DNA of 64,000 bases from positions 333,288-397,287 of the forward strand of contig JADKAN010000003.1 of NCBI GenBank assembly GCA_016719225.1. Direction: 5' to 3'. This DNA is from Flavobacteriales bacterium (lineage in GTDB: Bacteria; Bacteroidota; Bacteroidia; Flavobacteriales_F; PHOS-HE28). The translations under genes were made by a program, and so were the position numbers. This document shows, piece by piece, positions 25,317 to 35,306 of the stretch. Every line of letters begins with the position of its first letter. Position 1 is the first letter of the stretch. The notes below the pieces were generated by a model, which ran no database searches, was not told where the DNA came from, and saw only the letters and a list, made by a program, of their open reading frames with translations.

Positions 25317-28166
25317 TCAGTTGAAAAGTTCGCGCTCCAGGAACTTTGCGGTATAGCCCCTGCCCATCAAGGCTACCTGTTCCGGCGTTCCTTGCGCGGT
25401 GATCTTTCCGCCACCGGCGCCACCTTCCGGCCCGAGGTCGATGATGTGATCGGCTACTTTCATGATGTCCATGTTGTGCTCGATCACCAGCACGGTGTTG
25501 CCTTGTTCAACCAGCTTGTCCAACACGCTCACCAAAAGTTTGGTATCCTCGAAGTGAAGGCCGGTGGTGGGCTCGTCGAGAATGTAGAAGGTATTGCCTG
25601 TATCGCGTTTGCTGAGTTCGGCGGCGAGCTTGATGCGCTGTGCCTCCCCACCGCTCAACGTGGTGCTGCTCTGCCCCAGGGTAATGTAGCCGAGACCCAC
25701 TTCCAATAACGTAGCAAGCTTGAGGCTGATGGAAGGGACTTCGCTGAAAACATCCATGGCTTCTTCAACGCTCAATGCGAGCACATCGGAAATGTTGCGA
25801 CCCTTGAACCGGACTTCGAGTGTTTCGCGATCGTAACGTTTGCCGCGACAGGTTTCGCATGGCACGGAGACATCCGGCAGGAAATTCATAGCGATCGTAC
25901 GCACGCCGGCACCCTTGCATGTTTCGCAACGCCCTCCAGGAGTATTGAAACTGAACCGCCCGCTTTTGTAGCCGCGCACTTTGGCACTTGGCAGCATCGC
26001 GAACAGGTTCCTGATGTGGTCGAACATGCCGGTATAGGTGGCCGGATTGCTTCGGGGTGTGCGGCCGATCGGCGACTGGTCCACTTCGATCACCTTATCC
26101 AGGAATTTCAAGCCTTCGATCTTCGCATATTCAAGAGGCTGCGACTCGGCGCGATGGAATGTTTTGCTGAGGATGGGATAGAGCGTGTCACCGATCAAGG
26201 TGCTCTTACCGCTTCCGCTTACGCCGGTAACGCAAATGAACGTGCCTAACGGAAGCACGAGATCAACGTTCTTCAGGTTGTTCCCTTTGGCTCCCGTGAG
26301 CCTCACGGAATGCCCGTTACCGGTGCGCCTTGTTTTCGGTATGGCGATCTGCTCGGTGCCGCTCAGGTAACGTGCGGTGAGCGAATTGCTCCGCATGAGT
26401 TCCGCCGGTGTTCCCTGCGCCACCACATGCCCACCATGCACCCCGGCACCCGGACCGATGTCGATGATGTGGTCGGCGTGCATCATCATTTCCTTATCGT
26501 GCTCCACCACCAGTACGCTGTTCCCTCCGTCGCGCAACATGCGCAGGCTGGCGATCAAGCGCTGATCATCGCGCATGTGCAGGCCGATGCTGGGCTCGTC
26601 CAGGATATAGAGCACACCGGTAAGCTGGCTGCCGATCTGTGTGGCGAGGCGGATACGTTGTGCTTCGCCACCGCTCAGCGTGCGTGCACTGCGGTCCAAG
26701 GTCAGGTACTCCAAGCCAACGTCCAGCAGGAATTTGCTGCGCGATGCGATCTCCTTCACCACTTCATGGGCGATCACCGCTTGGCGATCGTCCAATTGCC
26801 CGGGCAGAGCCAACATGTGCTCGTGCAACTCACTTATGGGCATGCGCGCCAGTTCGGTGATGTCCTTCCCAGCGATGCGGAACCAGCGCGCGGTTTTTTT
26901 CAACCGAGCTCCGCCGCATTCGGGGCAGGGTGCCATGCGGGTGAACTGTGAAGCCCATTTCTGCGCCGTCTTCGGACCTTCTTGTGCCTGCTCCAGAATG
27001 TATGGGATGATACCGTCGAAACGCACGTTGCGCGCACTGAGACCGGCTTGGCTCTCTACGCGCAACGGTTCGTCGGAGCCATTCAGGATGGTGCTGAGCA
27101 CTTCATCCTCCATTTCCGCGAAAGGCGTGTCGGCCTTGTGGCCGAAGGATGCCAGCACAGCTTCGATCTGGCGGAACACCCACGTACCCTTGTAGGTGCC
27201 CAGCGGTTCTATTGCGCCGCGTCGAAGACTTTTACCCGGGTCCGGCACGATCTTGTCCGCGGCCACTTCCGTGACCTGTCCAAGGCCGGCACACTTGGGG
27301 CAAGCACCATAGGGACTGTTGAAACTGAAAAGATTCGGCTCCGGCTCTTCGTAGGCGATGCCGCTTTCCGGGTCCATCAGGTTGCGGCTCAAGTAGCGGG
27401 CTTCATCCGTGATGGCGTTCACAACGAAAATGCTGCCCTTACCCTGTTTCAATGCGATGGCACAGCTCTCTCGCAGGCGCTTGGCATTGGCGGCGTTCAC
27501 CTTCAACCGGTCCACCACCAGTTCGATGTCGTGCGTTTTATAACGGTCGAGCATCGGCTTGGACGTAAGGTCCAGCACCTTGCCATCCACACGTACGCGA
27601 AGGAACCCTTGACGGAGGAATTGGTCGAACAACTCCCGGTAATGCCCTTTACGGCCCCGCACGATAGGGGCCAGGATCAACAGGTCCTGTCCAGCATGCT
27701 CGGTGAGGAGCAGGGTGAGGATCTGTTCATCGGTATAGCGCACCATGCGCTTGCCGGTTACGTGACTGTACGCTTCGCCAGCGCGGGCATACAGCAGCCT
27801 CAGCAGGTCATAAATCTCCGTTATCGTGCCCACGGTGCTACGTGGATTACGGCTGATGGTCTTCTGTTCAATGGCGATCACCGGACTGAGGCCGGTGATG
27901 AGGTCCACATCGGGCCGTTCGATGCCACCGAGGAATTGGCGGGCATAGGCGTTGAAGGTTTCGATGTACCTGCGCTGTCCTTCCGCGTGGATGGTGTCAA
28001 AAGCCAAGGAGCTTTTTCCGCTTCCGCTCAGGCCGGTGATGACAACGAGCTGGTCGCGCGGTATCCGCACATCGATGTTCTTCAGGTTGTGGACGCGCGC
28101 GCCCAAAACCTCAATGGCTTCTTCCTCCACCGTACTTTTTTTTGCTTGCACTGGACCTTCAATCAT
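25317..28166 (-). CDS. uvrA: Excinuclease ABC subunit A
   Basis: 949 residues, the usual UvrA length. It has two ABC ATPase modules: Walker [14 protein letters not shown] near residue 46 and [13 protein letters not shown] near 650, with signature motifs LSGGEAQRI in both halves. Zinc-binding Cys pairs are present ([18 protein letters not shown] with CETCRGKRY). UvrA dimers scan DNA for bulky lesions and load UvrB in nucleotide excision repair. The start overlaps the end of the upstream lytic transglycosylase gene by 8 bp, an unusual partner. Confidence 0.97.
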   Translation of the reverse strand: MIEGPVQAKKSTVEEEAIEVLGARVHNLKNIDVRIPRDQLVVITGLSGSGKSSLAFDTIHAEGQRRYIETFNAYARQFLGGIERPDVDLITGLSPVIAIEQKTISRNPRSTVGTITEIYDLLRLLYARAGEAYSHVTGKRMVRYTDEQILTLLLTEHAGQDLLILAPIVRGRKGHYRELFDQFLRQGFLRVRVDGKVLDLTSKPMLDRYKTHDIELVVDRLKVNAANAKRLRESCAIALKQGKGSIFVVNAITDEARYLSRNLMDPESGIAYEEPEPNLFSFNSPYGACPKCAGLGQVTEVAADKIVPDPGKSLRRGAIEPLGTYKGTWVFRQIEAVLASFGHKADTPFAEMEDEVLSTILNGSDEPLRVESQAGLSARNVRFDGIIPYILEQAQEGPKTAQKWASQFTRMAPCPECGGARLKKTARWFRIAGKDITELARMPISELHEHMLALPGQLDDRQAVIAHEVVKEIASRSKFLLDVGLEYLTLDRSARTLSGGEAQRIRLATQIGSQLTGVLYILDEPSIGLHMRDDQRLIASLRMLRDGGNSVLVVEHDKEMMMHADHIIDIGPGAGVHGGHVVAQGTPAELMRSNSLTARYLSGTEQIAIPKTRRTGNGHSVRLTGAKGNNLKNVDLVLPLGTFICVTGVSGSGKSTLIGDTLYPILSKTFHRAESQPLEYAKIEGLKFLDKVIEVDQSPIGRTPRSNPATYTGMFDHIRNLFAMLPSAKVRGYKSGRFSFNTPGGRCETCKGAGVRTIAMNFLPDVSVPCETCRGKRYDRETLEVRFKGRNISDVLALSVEEAMDVFSEVPSISLKLATLLEVGLGYITLGQSSTTLSGGEAQRIKLAAELSKRDTGNTFYILDEPTTGLHFEDTKLLVSVLDKLVEQGNTVLVIEHNMDIMKVADHIIDLGPEGGAGGGKITAQGTPEQVALMGRGYTAKFLERELFN

Positions 28167-29121
28167 TACTCGCCGCCACCTGGTTGAAGCCGTCCGCGGG
28201 AAGGAGCACGGTGTAGGTCTTCTTCGATGTGTTGGTAAGTGCGTTGTCCCGCAACCACGGGTTGAGCAGCTTCAGCGTTTTGTAATCCGTCCCTTGGCGC
28301 ACAGCGAAATCATTGAGGTCATCCAATGCTCCTGAAACATCAACGGAGCGCGTTCTGTACGGAGGATAGAGGTCGCGTTGGCGCAGATGGAAACCATACC
28401 GCTCCGGATCGGAAATGATGGCTTTCATGGCCAGGACACGGAAAACGTAGCGGGAGGTCTCTTCGGGAAGCAGGAGTGCGAAATAGTCCTTGGTCTTCTG
28501 CCGGCCAAGCTGACGCTCCAAGTTGCCTTGGCCCAGGTTGTAACTCGCCGCCGCCATGGCCCAGCTTCCGTATTTGTCGTGGGCCTCTTTCAAATAGGCA
28601 CAAGCGGTCTCGGTGGCTTTGATCACGTCATAACGCTCGTCCACTTGATCGTTCACTTCAAGGCCATGCCCTTTGGCGGTCTCCTTCATGAACTGCCAAT
28701 AGCCGGTAGCACCTGCCGGGCTGGTCACGTTCGTAAGGCCGCTTTCGACCAAGGGGATATACTTCATGTCGTCCGGCACGCCATTGCGCTTCAAGATCGG
28801 CTCGATCACAGGGAACCACCGGTTGGCACGCTTATGTGCCAACAAGGAACTGCTTTGCCAGTAAGTGTTCACCAGTAGCTCGCGGTCCAGCCTTTCCCGA
28901 ACATCCAATAGGTTCATGGGCACGGGCTCTCCGCAAAAGTCAAGCTTGTCCGGCAGTGTTAGGCTGAACACCTTATAGCTTTCATTGAACAGGCGCTGAT
29001 GATCCGCGTCGGTACCCTCACCCGTGGTGCTGAAGGTTAGGGTCTCCAATAACAAAGCCGCTCCGAAAATGGAGCAGACGAGCAGGAAGGAGCGTACCAG
29101 AAGTGGAAGTTTGCCGCGCAT
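28159..29121 (-). CDS. MltD-like lytic transglycosylase with SLT domain
   Basis: About 320 residues from the ATG at 29121; a longer frame upstream lies inside the next gene. The N-terminal hydrophobic segment ([18 protein letters not shown]) is a signal anchor. The SLT catalytic core spans about residues 115-245, with the catalytic Glu in [11 protein letters not shown] and GATGYWQFM plus ASYNLGQGN. The C-terminal 60 residues look like a degenerate LysM unit. It cleaves peptidoglycan glycan strands non-hydrolytically. It is placed 5 bp after the polyprenyl-phosphate transferase gene and may open the wall for polysaccharide export. Confidence 0.88.
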   Translation of the reverse strand: MRGKLPLLVRSFLLVCSIFGAALLLETLTFSTTGEGTDADHQRLFNESYKVFSLTLPDKLDFCGEPVPMNLLDVRERLDRELLVNTYWQSSSLLAHKRANRWFPVIEPILKRNGVPDDMKYIPLVESGLTNVTSPAGATGYWQFMKETAKGHGLEVNDQVDERYDVIKATETACAYLKEAHDKYGSWAMAAASYNLGQGNLERQLGRQKTKDYFALLLPEETSRYVFRVLAMKAIISDPERYGFHLRQRDLYPPYRTRSVDVSGALDDLNDFAVRQGTDYKTLKLLNPWLRDNALTNTSKKTYTVLLPADGFNQVAASND

Positions 29122-29126
29122 AAGCG

Positions 29127-30209
29127 CTACAAAGGTCGGGCGATCCGGCGTCTTTTGGTAAGACTGAAGAGGAAAACGGCCACTGCGGCCGCGAAACCCA
29201 GGTACAGACCGGTGTGCAGCGGGGTCCACACATCGATGGTCCGTTCTGCCACCGCACCCAGGATGCAGGAGGCCAGCCCGATGCTCCCAAAGACCATCGC
29301 CACCTGTGGTTCCGAAAGTCCAGCGTAGCTCAAGTGGTGCGTAGTATGGTCTTTTCCGCCCACAAAAGGCGACCTGCCTTTCAATAACCGGTTGATGGTA
29401 ACGGTGGTGGTATCGGCCAACGGAAGTATGAAGACCACAGCTACCAGCGAGATCTGGCGCCAAGGTTCAGTGGTGCCATCGGGTCCGCTGCCGTTCCAGC
29501 AGTAGCGGATGCCCACGAAGGCCAGCAGAACGCCCAAGAATTGGCTACCCGTATCGCCCATGAACATCCGCGAAGGGTGCCAGTTGTAAAAGAGAAAGCC
29601 CGCCAACCCACCGCAAACTGCGATCAACGGTACGGAGGTGACGTCCAGGACCAATGCTGCCGTACTCAACATGGCCAGTGCGGAGGCAAGGATCATGAAG
29701 GAGACCACGGTGGCCACTGCGTCCATATTGTCCAGCATGTTGATGGCATTCATCATCCCAACGGTCCACAGGACGGTAAGGACCATGTCCCAGCCCGGTA
29801 TGCCCAACAGCTCTATACGCGTACCGCTGATCACGAGGATCACCCCACAGGCGGTTTGGGCAAGGAACTTCAGGACAGGACGTGTGTCATAAGCATCGTC
29901 GGCCAGGCCCATTAGGAAGCCCAGCCCAGTGGCCGCCAGCAGGCCTAACATGATGGGTTGAAATGGGTCGGAATGTTTGGGGAAAAGGCCGCCATATGCG
30001 GCGAAGGCGAAGAGGAACACAATGAAAAAACCGATGCCTCCGAATGCCGGCTTTGCGTTCACATTCCAACGCACATTCCCAAGACCTTCCTCACGGATGC
30101 CGAAGGTGTGGAAGAAGCGCATGAACACCGAATTGATGATCACGGTGAATACCAAGGCCAAGAAGAAAAGCCCGGCCAGGATCAAGGCCAATTGCGTCGT
30201 GGAATACAT
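29127..30209 (-). CDS. Polyprenyl-phosphate sugar-1-phosphate transferase, MraY/WecA family
   Basis: 360 residues with about ten membrane segments. Family motifs are intact: DDAYDT (Mg2+ site), NMLDNMDAVA, FMGDTGSQFLG and KDHTTHHL. The length and HHL motif match WecA/TagO-type enzymes that load GlcNAc-1-P or a related sugar on undecaprenyl phosphate to start O-antigen or exopolysaccharide synthesis. It follows rfbC by 3 bp in the polysaccharide locus. The exact sugar cannot be read from sequence. Confidence 0.9.
   Translation of the reverse strand: MYSTTQLALILAGLFFLALVFTVIINSVFMRFFHTFGIREEGLGNVRWNVNAKPAFGGIGFFIVFLFAFAAYGGLFPKHSDPFQPIMLGLLAATGLGFLMGLADDAYDTRPVLKFLAQTACGVILVISGTRIELLGIPGWDMVLTVLWTVGMMNAINMLDNMDAVATVVSFMILASALAMLSTAALVLDVTSVPLIAVCGGLAGFLFYNWHPSRMFMGDTGSQFLGVLLAFVGIRYCWNGSGPDGTTEPWRQISLVAVVFILPLADTTTVTINRLLKGRSPFVGGKDHTTHHLSYAGLSEPQVAMVFGSIGLASCILGAVAERTIDVWTPLHTGLYLGFAAAVAVFLFSLTKRRRIARPL
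29130..29137 (-). promoter_or_regulatory. -7 box close to the lytic transglycosylase start
   Basis: The minus strand reads GACCTTTG, ending 8 nt before the ATG at 29121. It overlaps the 3' end of the upstream coding region. Confidence 0.35.
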
Positions 30210-30212
30210 GCT

Positions 30213-30758
30213 TCAGACCTCCCAAGGGCGTTGGGAGAACGGTTTGCCGGCTCTGTCCTTGTCGCTGACGATCGGCTCGGTGACACCCCAGTCGATGTTC
30301 AAGCCCATATCGTTCCAAAGGATGGTCCGTTCGGCCTGCGGGGCATAATAGTTAGAGCATTTGTATTGGAACACGGTATTGTCCATCAACGCCGTGAAGC
30401 CGTGCGCAAAACCGGGAGGGATGTAAAGCATCCGGAGGTCGCTGTCATCGAGGCGAACGGACACATGTTTGCCGAAAGTGAAGCTCTCCGGCCTGCAGTC
30501 CAAACAAACGTCCAGCACGGCCCCATAGGCTACGCGGACCAGTTTCGCCTGCGCGTGCGGGCTTACCTGTAGATGCAGTCCACGCAACACACCGGCCTTT
30601 GACCGGCTTTCGTTGTCCTGTACAAATGTGGTTTCCAATCCGGTGGCACTGGAGAAAGCCGCCGCGTTGAACGGTTCCATGAAACTGCCCCGCGTGTCCT
30701 TGAAAACGCGAGGGGTCAGCAGCAGCAAGCCCGAAAGGCCGAGTTCCTTTACCTCCAT
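30213..30758 (-). CDS. rfbC: dTDP-4-dehydrorhamnose 3,5-epimerase
   Basis: 181 residues, the usual RmlC size. The cupin motifs are clear: FVQDNESRSKAGVLRGLHLQ holds the catalytic His, and YIPPGFAHGFTAL with VFQYKCSNYY follow. It epimerises C3 and C5 of dTDP-4-keto-6-deoxyglucose on the way to dTDP-L-rhamnose. The rfbA, rfbB and rfbD genes are not in the window. The ATG overlaps the stop of the kinase gene (TAATG). Confidence 0.95.
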   Translation of the reverse strand: MEVKELGLSGLLLLTPRVFKDTRGSFMEPFNAAAFSSATGLETTFVQDNESRSKAGVLRGLHLQVSPHAQAKLVRVAYGAVLDVCLDCRPESFTFGKHVSVRLDDSDLRMLYIPPGFAHGFTALMDNTVFQYKCSNYYAPQAERTILWNDMGLNIDWGVTEPIVSDKDRAGKPFSQRPWEV

Positions 30759-33211
30759 TATGCCTTGCCGAAAAGGTTATTCAGGAAGCCGCGCTTGCGC
30801 AGCAGGCCTCCCTTTTCCTCATAATATCCGTAGCCCTTTCCATAGCCGTAACCGTAGCCATAACCGTAGCCGTAAGCGTAGCCGTACTTATTGCGGTCCA
30901 CATCCACGCCATTGAGCACGGCGCACAGTTTTGTGATGTGGTTCTCGTTGATCAAGCGGTCCACGTTCTGCACAAAGATCTTTTTTGAATAATCCGCCCG
31001 GAAAATATAGATCGGCACACTCGCGGACTGGATGATGGACATACCATCGGTGACCAGGCCTACCGGTGGCGTATCGATCAGTACCACGTCATAACGCTCC
31101 TTCAACTGTTCCAGGATCCTAGGCATGGCCTCACTGATGATCAGCTCGCTGGGGTTGGGCGGAATGGGGCCGGCGGTGATGAAATCCAGATCCGGCAGGC
31201 TGCTTTTCTGGATGCAGTTGTCCAACGTGTCCTTTCCGATCAACAAGGTGCTCATGCCGCGCACATTTTCCACGCCAAAGCCTAAATGGATCTTGGGTTT
31301 ACGCATGTCCAGGTCGAGGATCACCACTCGCTTTTGACTGAAGCTTATGATGCCGGCCAGGTTGATGGCCACGAAGGTCTTTCCCTCGCCCGAAATGGTA
31401 CTGGTAATGGCGATCGTCTTGGCGCCCGGTGAATTGTCCACGAACTGCAGGTTGGTCCTTACTGTCCGGAAGCTCTCCGCGATAAGACTCTTCGGATTCT
31501 TATCCACCAAAAGCTGGCTTACCGGGATCTCTTTCTTGTATTTGGGCACCATCCCCAAGATGCCCACGGAAGCGTTACTGGCTTTGGCGATGTCGTTCAA
31601 GGAGGTAATGTTGTCGTGCAGGATGTAACGTACAAGAACGATCAGGACGCCGAGGATCAAGCCAGTGAGGAAGTAGGACAGGAGTACCACACCACGGTCA
31701 GGCGAAATGGGGCTGGTGGGCAGTACAGCGGATTCCAATACACGGTTCTCCGGCACGAAGCCCGCCTTGCTGATCCGGTACTCAATGTCCTTCTCCAGCA
31801 ATTGGGTATAATACTTTTCATTGATATTGAACAGCCGTTCGATCCGTCCATAGGCAAGCTCCTGCTCCGGGATGCGGGCGAAGCGCCGGTCGTAATCCGT
31901 CATCTTATCCTCAAAATCCTTCATCTTGGAGGAATTCCGCTCCCGCATGGTGGCAATACTTTCCAAAACCAAGGTCTGCTGACGGTCGATCTGTGAGTCC
32001 AGCCCCTTCAACGTCACGTTCTGGGCCGTCGCATCGAAAGCCATCACCTCGCGCTTCTGGAGTAAGGTGCCCAGCGTGCTGAGCGCATCGTTCAATGTGG
32101 CCGCGAATGTGGTACCCACCATGAGCGGCAGGAGGTGGTACACATCCATATGTCCCTCATCCTGCTTAGCAGCATGTTCGATCTCCTTCAGCAGGTTATC
32201 CTCCATACGCAGCTTCAACACTTCGTCCTCGTATTCGTCGGACCGCTTTACCAGCAGCGGCGTGAGGTCCTCCATGTTGGCAACACGGTTGTCCCGTTTG
32301 AAGATCTCCATCTTCATTTCACTATCACGCAGTTCCGCGAAAACGGTGTCCTTCTGGGCTTCGATGAAACGAAGGATACTTTCTGCGCTTTCAGTGCGCC
32401 GCTGAAGGTCGTAGCTGATGTAAGTGTCCGCCATCGCTTGGCACAGGTCGCGCGCAAGTGTGGCATTGTGGTCCTTGCAGCCGATCACAACGGTGTTAGC
32501 CTCCAGCTCCGCGATGGTCACGGAAAGTCCGGAGGCGAGCTGGTTGGTGAGTGCTTGGTTGCTGTTGAGTGTGAAGAACAGGGTGTTGTCCTCCAAGTTC
32601 TTCGGCCAAGGACGGGAGCTGCTGGCCGTTATCACTGCACTGAAGTGGGGAGTGGAGAACGGCACGTTCGGTTTTACCGGAATGCTGAAGTTCGTGGTAC
32701 CGATGGCGTAGTCAAGTCGCAACGTGCCATCGTCCATGTGCTGCAGGTTGATGGGTCTGCCTTCGACGGTCGCATCCGTCACATTCAAACGGTCCACGGT
32801 GAAGAACGACTGCCGATAGTGCTCTTCCGTAAGGATCTGACCACGGAAGTAGTAGCGCACGCGCAACGGAAGCATCTGGACGGCCTTCGCGATGAAGAAT
32901 TTGGAGCGTAACAACTGTACATCCGCCTGCAGGCTATTATCCTCCATCATGTCCGAAACCTTCAGGACGGTCTGGGCCTTGTTGCTCTGGCCCATTTGCA
33001 GCATCGCGCTGCTGGCGTACATCGGCGCGGTGTAGCGCAAATAGATGTAGGCCGCGCCTATGGACAGAAAGAGGCACATGGCGATCCAGACCAAGGACCG
33101 TTTTACGATATAGACGAAGAGGCCGAGGTCGAACTCGTTGCTGAAGTTCGTGATCCGGTCGCGATAGCTGTCGAAGCTGGCGGCCTGGTCACCTACGGCA
33201 TCGTTCAACAT
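30758..33211 (-). CDS. Wzc-type polysaccharide chain-length regulator and tyrosine autokinase
   Basis: 817 residues. A Wzz-like N-terminus has a membrane helix near 40-58 (IAMCLFLSIGAAYIYL), a long periplasmic coiled coil (about 260-470) and a second helix near 515-540. The C-terminal BY-kinase has Walker A SGEGKTFVAINLA, Walker A' VVILDLDMRKP and Walker B VVLIDTPP. The tail after residue 770 is a run of Tyr-Gly dipeptides, the expected autophosphorylation cluster. It controls polymer length and export with the Wza partner encoded upstream. Confidence 0.93.
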   Translation of the reverse strand: MLNDAVGDQAASFDSYRDRITNFSNEFDLGLFVYIVKRSLVWIAMCLFLSIGAAYIYLRYTAPMYASSAMLQMGQSNKAQTVLKVSDMMEDNSLQADVQLLRSKFFIAKAVQMLPLRVRYYFRGQILTEEHYRQSFFTVDRLNVTDATVEGRPINLQHMDDGTLRLDYAIGTTNFSIPVKPNVPFSTPHFSAVITASSSRPWPKNLEDNTLFFTLNSNQALTNQLASGLSVTIAELEANTVVIGCKDHNATLARDLCQAMADTYISYDLQRRTESAESILRFIEAQKDTVFAELRDSEMKMEIFKRDNRVANMEDLTPLLVKRSDEYEDEVLKLRMEDNLLKEIEHAAKQDEGHMDVYHLLPLMVGTTFAATLNDALSTLGTLLQKREVMAFDATAQNVTLKGLDSQIDRQQTLVLESIATMRERNSSKMKDFEDKMTDYDRRFARIPEQELAYGRIERLFNINEKYYTQLLEKDIEYRISKAGFVPENRVLESAVLPTSPISPDRGVVLLSYFLTGLILGVLIVLVRYILHDNITSLNDIAKASNASVGILGMVPKYKKEIPVSQLLVDKNPKSLIAESFRTVRTNLQFVDNSPGAKTIAITSTISGEGKTFVAINLAGIISFSQKRVVILDLDMRKPKIHLGFGVENVRGMSTLLIGKDTLDNCIQKSSLPDLDFITAGPIPPNPSELIISEAMPRILEQLKERYDVVLIDTPPVGLVTDGMSIIQSASVPIYIFRADYSKKIFVQNVDRLINENHITKLCAVLNGVDVDRNKYGYAYGYGYGYGYGYGKGYGYYEEKGGLLRKRGFLNNLFGKA
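30820..30890. repeat. 6-bp Tyr-Gly codon repeat in the kinase tail
   Basis: The coding strand repeats TAYGGN hexamers about eight times, giving alternating Tyr and Gly in the Wzc tail with one Ala and one Lys variation. Slippage here would change the number of phosphorylatable tyrosines without breaking the frame. Confidence 0.8.
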
Positions 33212-33219
33212 GTGCGCTG

Positions 33220-33984
33220 CTAGTTGCCAATGGTCCGCACCAGTCCGATCACAAGGACGGTGGTGGTAAGAAGCGTGATCAACGGCGTGATCTCGGTCAA
33301 CAGGCCACGGGCGATCTCGGCGTTGGGTTGTACATACAGCACGTCATCGGCCTGCATGACCAAGTCACCGTACTTAAGGTTGTCAATATCGGAAAGGTCG
33401 AACTGGAAGATCTTACGCATGCCGTCCGCTTCTTTCCGGAAGAGTTTTACCCGGTGGGCATCTCCTCGGCTGGCTATACCGCCCGCGCGCGCCAACACCT
33501 CCAACAGGGTGGTGTTGTTGTTCTCCAAAGGAACGATCTTCGCGTCGCCTCCTCCGCCGGGGAAAACCACCACGCGCCTATTGCTGACGCTCAACAGCAC
33601 GAATGGGCGCTTGAAGAACGTGGAATACTTGTCCTCCAAAAGCATTTCCGCCTGCCGCACCGTGAGCCCTTGCACGTGTACTTCCCCGATCACGGGAAGT
33701 TTGGTTATGCCACGCGGATCCACCAAATAGCTGAACGGATCCCGTTGGGCGGAGCGGAGGGTCAGGTCATCCTGGTTGATCAGGTCGATCATTTTGAACC
33801 CGTCGTTGGCGTACATCTTGAAAGCAATGATGTCGTCCGGTTGAAGCTTGAACTCGCGTTCCAAGGTGTCCTGCACGGTATCGAAGGCAAAATCGCGCGG
33901 GGTTTTGAACATGATGTCCCGGTTGATGGTACAACCGGCCCCCAAAAGCGCCACTGCGGTCAAAAACGACCATAATCTCCCCAT
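33220..33984 (-). CDS. Wza-type polysaccharide export lipoprotein
   Basis: About 254 residues from the ATG at 33984; an ATG at 34014 would extend the leader. The lipobox is LGAGC. The Poly_export domain (KLQPDDIIAFKMY, VDPRGITKLPVIGEVHVQGLTVRQAE) is followed by an SLBB-like unit (VVVFPGGGGDAKIVPLE...GGIASRGDAHRVKLFR). A C-terminal helix (LITLLTTTVLVIGLV) is typical of the Bacteroidota form. It forms the outer-membrane export pore with the Wzc-like kinase 8 bp downstream. Confidence 0.9.
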   Translation of the reverse strand: MGRLWSFLTAVALLGAGCTINRDIMFKTPRDFAFDTVQDTLEREFKLQPDDIIAFKMYANDGFKMIDLINQDDLTLRSAQRDPFSYLVDPRGITKLPVIGEVHVQGLTVRQAEMLLEDKYSTFFKRPFVLLSVSNRRVVVFPGGGGDAKIVPLENNNTTLLEVLARAGGIASRGDAHRVKLFRKEADGMRKIFQFDLSDIDNLKYGDLVMQADDVLYVQPNAEIARGLLTEITPLITLLTTTVLVIGLVRTIGN

Positions 33985-34031
33985 TCCGTGCGGATTTCGG
34001 GTAAAAGTAACCATTCGTTTTCGGGGTCGGG

Positions 34032-35258
34032 TCAGGCCAATAGGTTGCGGTAAAGGTCCGCTGTTTCGTTCACCAACCGCGTGTAATGATAACGGTCGCG
34101 CACATGCGCCCGTCCGGAACGGGCCATGCTGTCGCGCAGTCCATCATCTTCCACCATCCGCAGCAGGTTTTCCCCGAAGTGCAGTACATCATTATTCGGG
34201 CTCAGCAGGCCGGTGCGACCTTCAAGCACCACATTCTCAATACCACCCACGCGGGTACTCACTACGGCTTTATCAGCAGCCTGCGCTTCGATCAAGCTTA
34301 CGGGTGTGCCTTCGTTGAAGCTCGTTAACGCGACCAGGTCCACTCCCGCATGCACGATGTCGATCTCTTTCACCCAGCTGGTAAAGGTCACATCGGCTGG
34401 CGCTGTCACGGGTTGATCGTTCACACCGTAGCCGAAGCCATGCCCATTGAAAGCGGGTGCCGCGGTCATGCTAAGCCCAAGCTCCCGGGTGATCTGCTCG
34501 ATCCGTGCCCGGTCCTCACCATCGCCGACAACGAAAGCGCGTACTTTTTTATCGCTGTTCTCACGCACATGCTTGATCGCCTTGATGAATAGGGCATGGT
34601 TCTTCACGGGCACCAGCCGCCCCACGATCCCGATGGCAAGTTCGTCGTCCGCCACGCCATAGACCCGCCGGAACAAGGCACGTTTAGCGGCCTGATCTTC
34701 CATGAACCGGCTGAGGTCGAAGCCCAAGGGGATCACTGATACTTTGGCTTCCGCGCAAATGTGGTGCTCGTCCACCAACTCGGTTTTTTGTTTTTCGCTG
34801 ATGGCGATGATGCGCGAAGTCTTTTTGGCCAAATGCCTTTCCACACTTTTGAAAACAGAGGTGCGGACAGGGCCGAAATAGCTGTGGAAGACGTGGCCGT
34901 GGAAGGTGTGTACAACGGCCTTCACCCCCAGGTCGCTGGCGGCCAACCGTCCTACGGCTCCGGCCTTGGCAGCGTGGGTGTGCACGATGTCCGGCTTGAA
35001 TTCCTTGATGATCTGCTTGATACGGCGGTAAGCCCGGCGGTCTTTCCACGGAGATAATTCCCTGCGCATTTCCTCCAGTATGCGTGCCTCCACGCCCAAT
35101 GCGTCCAGGATATATCCGCTTGCTTCCTCGTTCTCGCCGTGTGGCCCTCCCACGAGCAGCGTTTCGAAATCAGAAGGCATATAACGCGTCAAATAGGCCG
35201 CATTATGCGTGGGACCGCCCAAGTTGAAGCGGTTGATTATACGGAGGATGCGGGGCAT
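34032..35258 (-). CDS. GT4 family glycosyltransferase
   Basis: About 408 residues from the ATG at 35258 (MPRILRIINRFNLGGPTHN), the usual GT4 opening; the frame is open further upstream without a better start. The two Rossmann halves show HTHAAKAGAVGRLAA and HTFHGHVF in the N half, GIVGRLVPVKNH and the E-x7-E motif in FNEGTPVSLIEAQA in the C half. It has a short insertion after residue 285. It probably adds a sugar to the lipid-linked polysaccharide repeat unit; donor and acceptor are unknown. Confidence 0.9.
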   Translation of the reverse strand: MPRILRIINRFNLGGPTHNAAYLTRYMPSDFETLLVGGPHGENEEASGYILDALGVEARILEEMRRELSPWKDRRAYRRIKQIIKEFKPDIVHTHAAKAGAVGRLAASDLGVKAVVHTFHGHVFHSYFGPVRTSVFKSVERHLAKKTSRIIAISEKQKTELVDEHHICAEAKVSVIPLGFDLSRFMEDQAAKRALFRRVYGVADDELAIGIVGRLVPVKNHALFIKAIKHVRENSDKKVRAFVVGDGEDRARIEQITRELGLSMTAAPAFNGHGFGYGVNDQPVTAPADVTFTSWVKEIDIVHAGVDLVALTSFNEGTPVSLIEAQAADKAVVSTRVGGIENVVLEGRTGLLSPNNDVLHFGENLLRMVEDDGLRDSMARSGRAHVRDRYHYTRLVNETADLYRNLLA

Positions 35259-35306
35259 TGAGGAGCAGGCCAAATGTAGGGTAATGGATAGAGGCACGCC
35301 ACCGGA

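Noticed and set aside
26982..28187. Plus-strand frame of 401 codons
   Set aside because: Antisense to uvrA.
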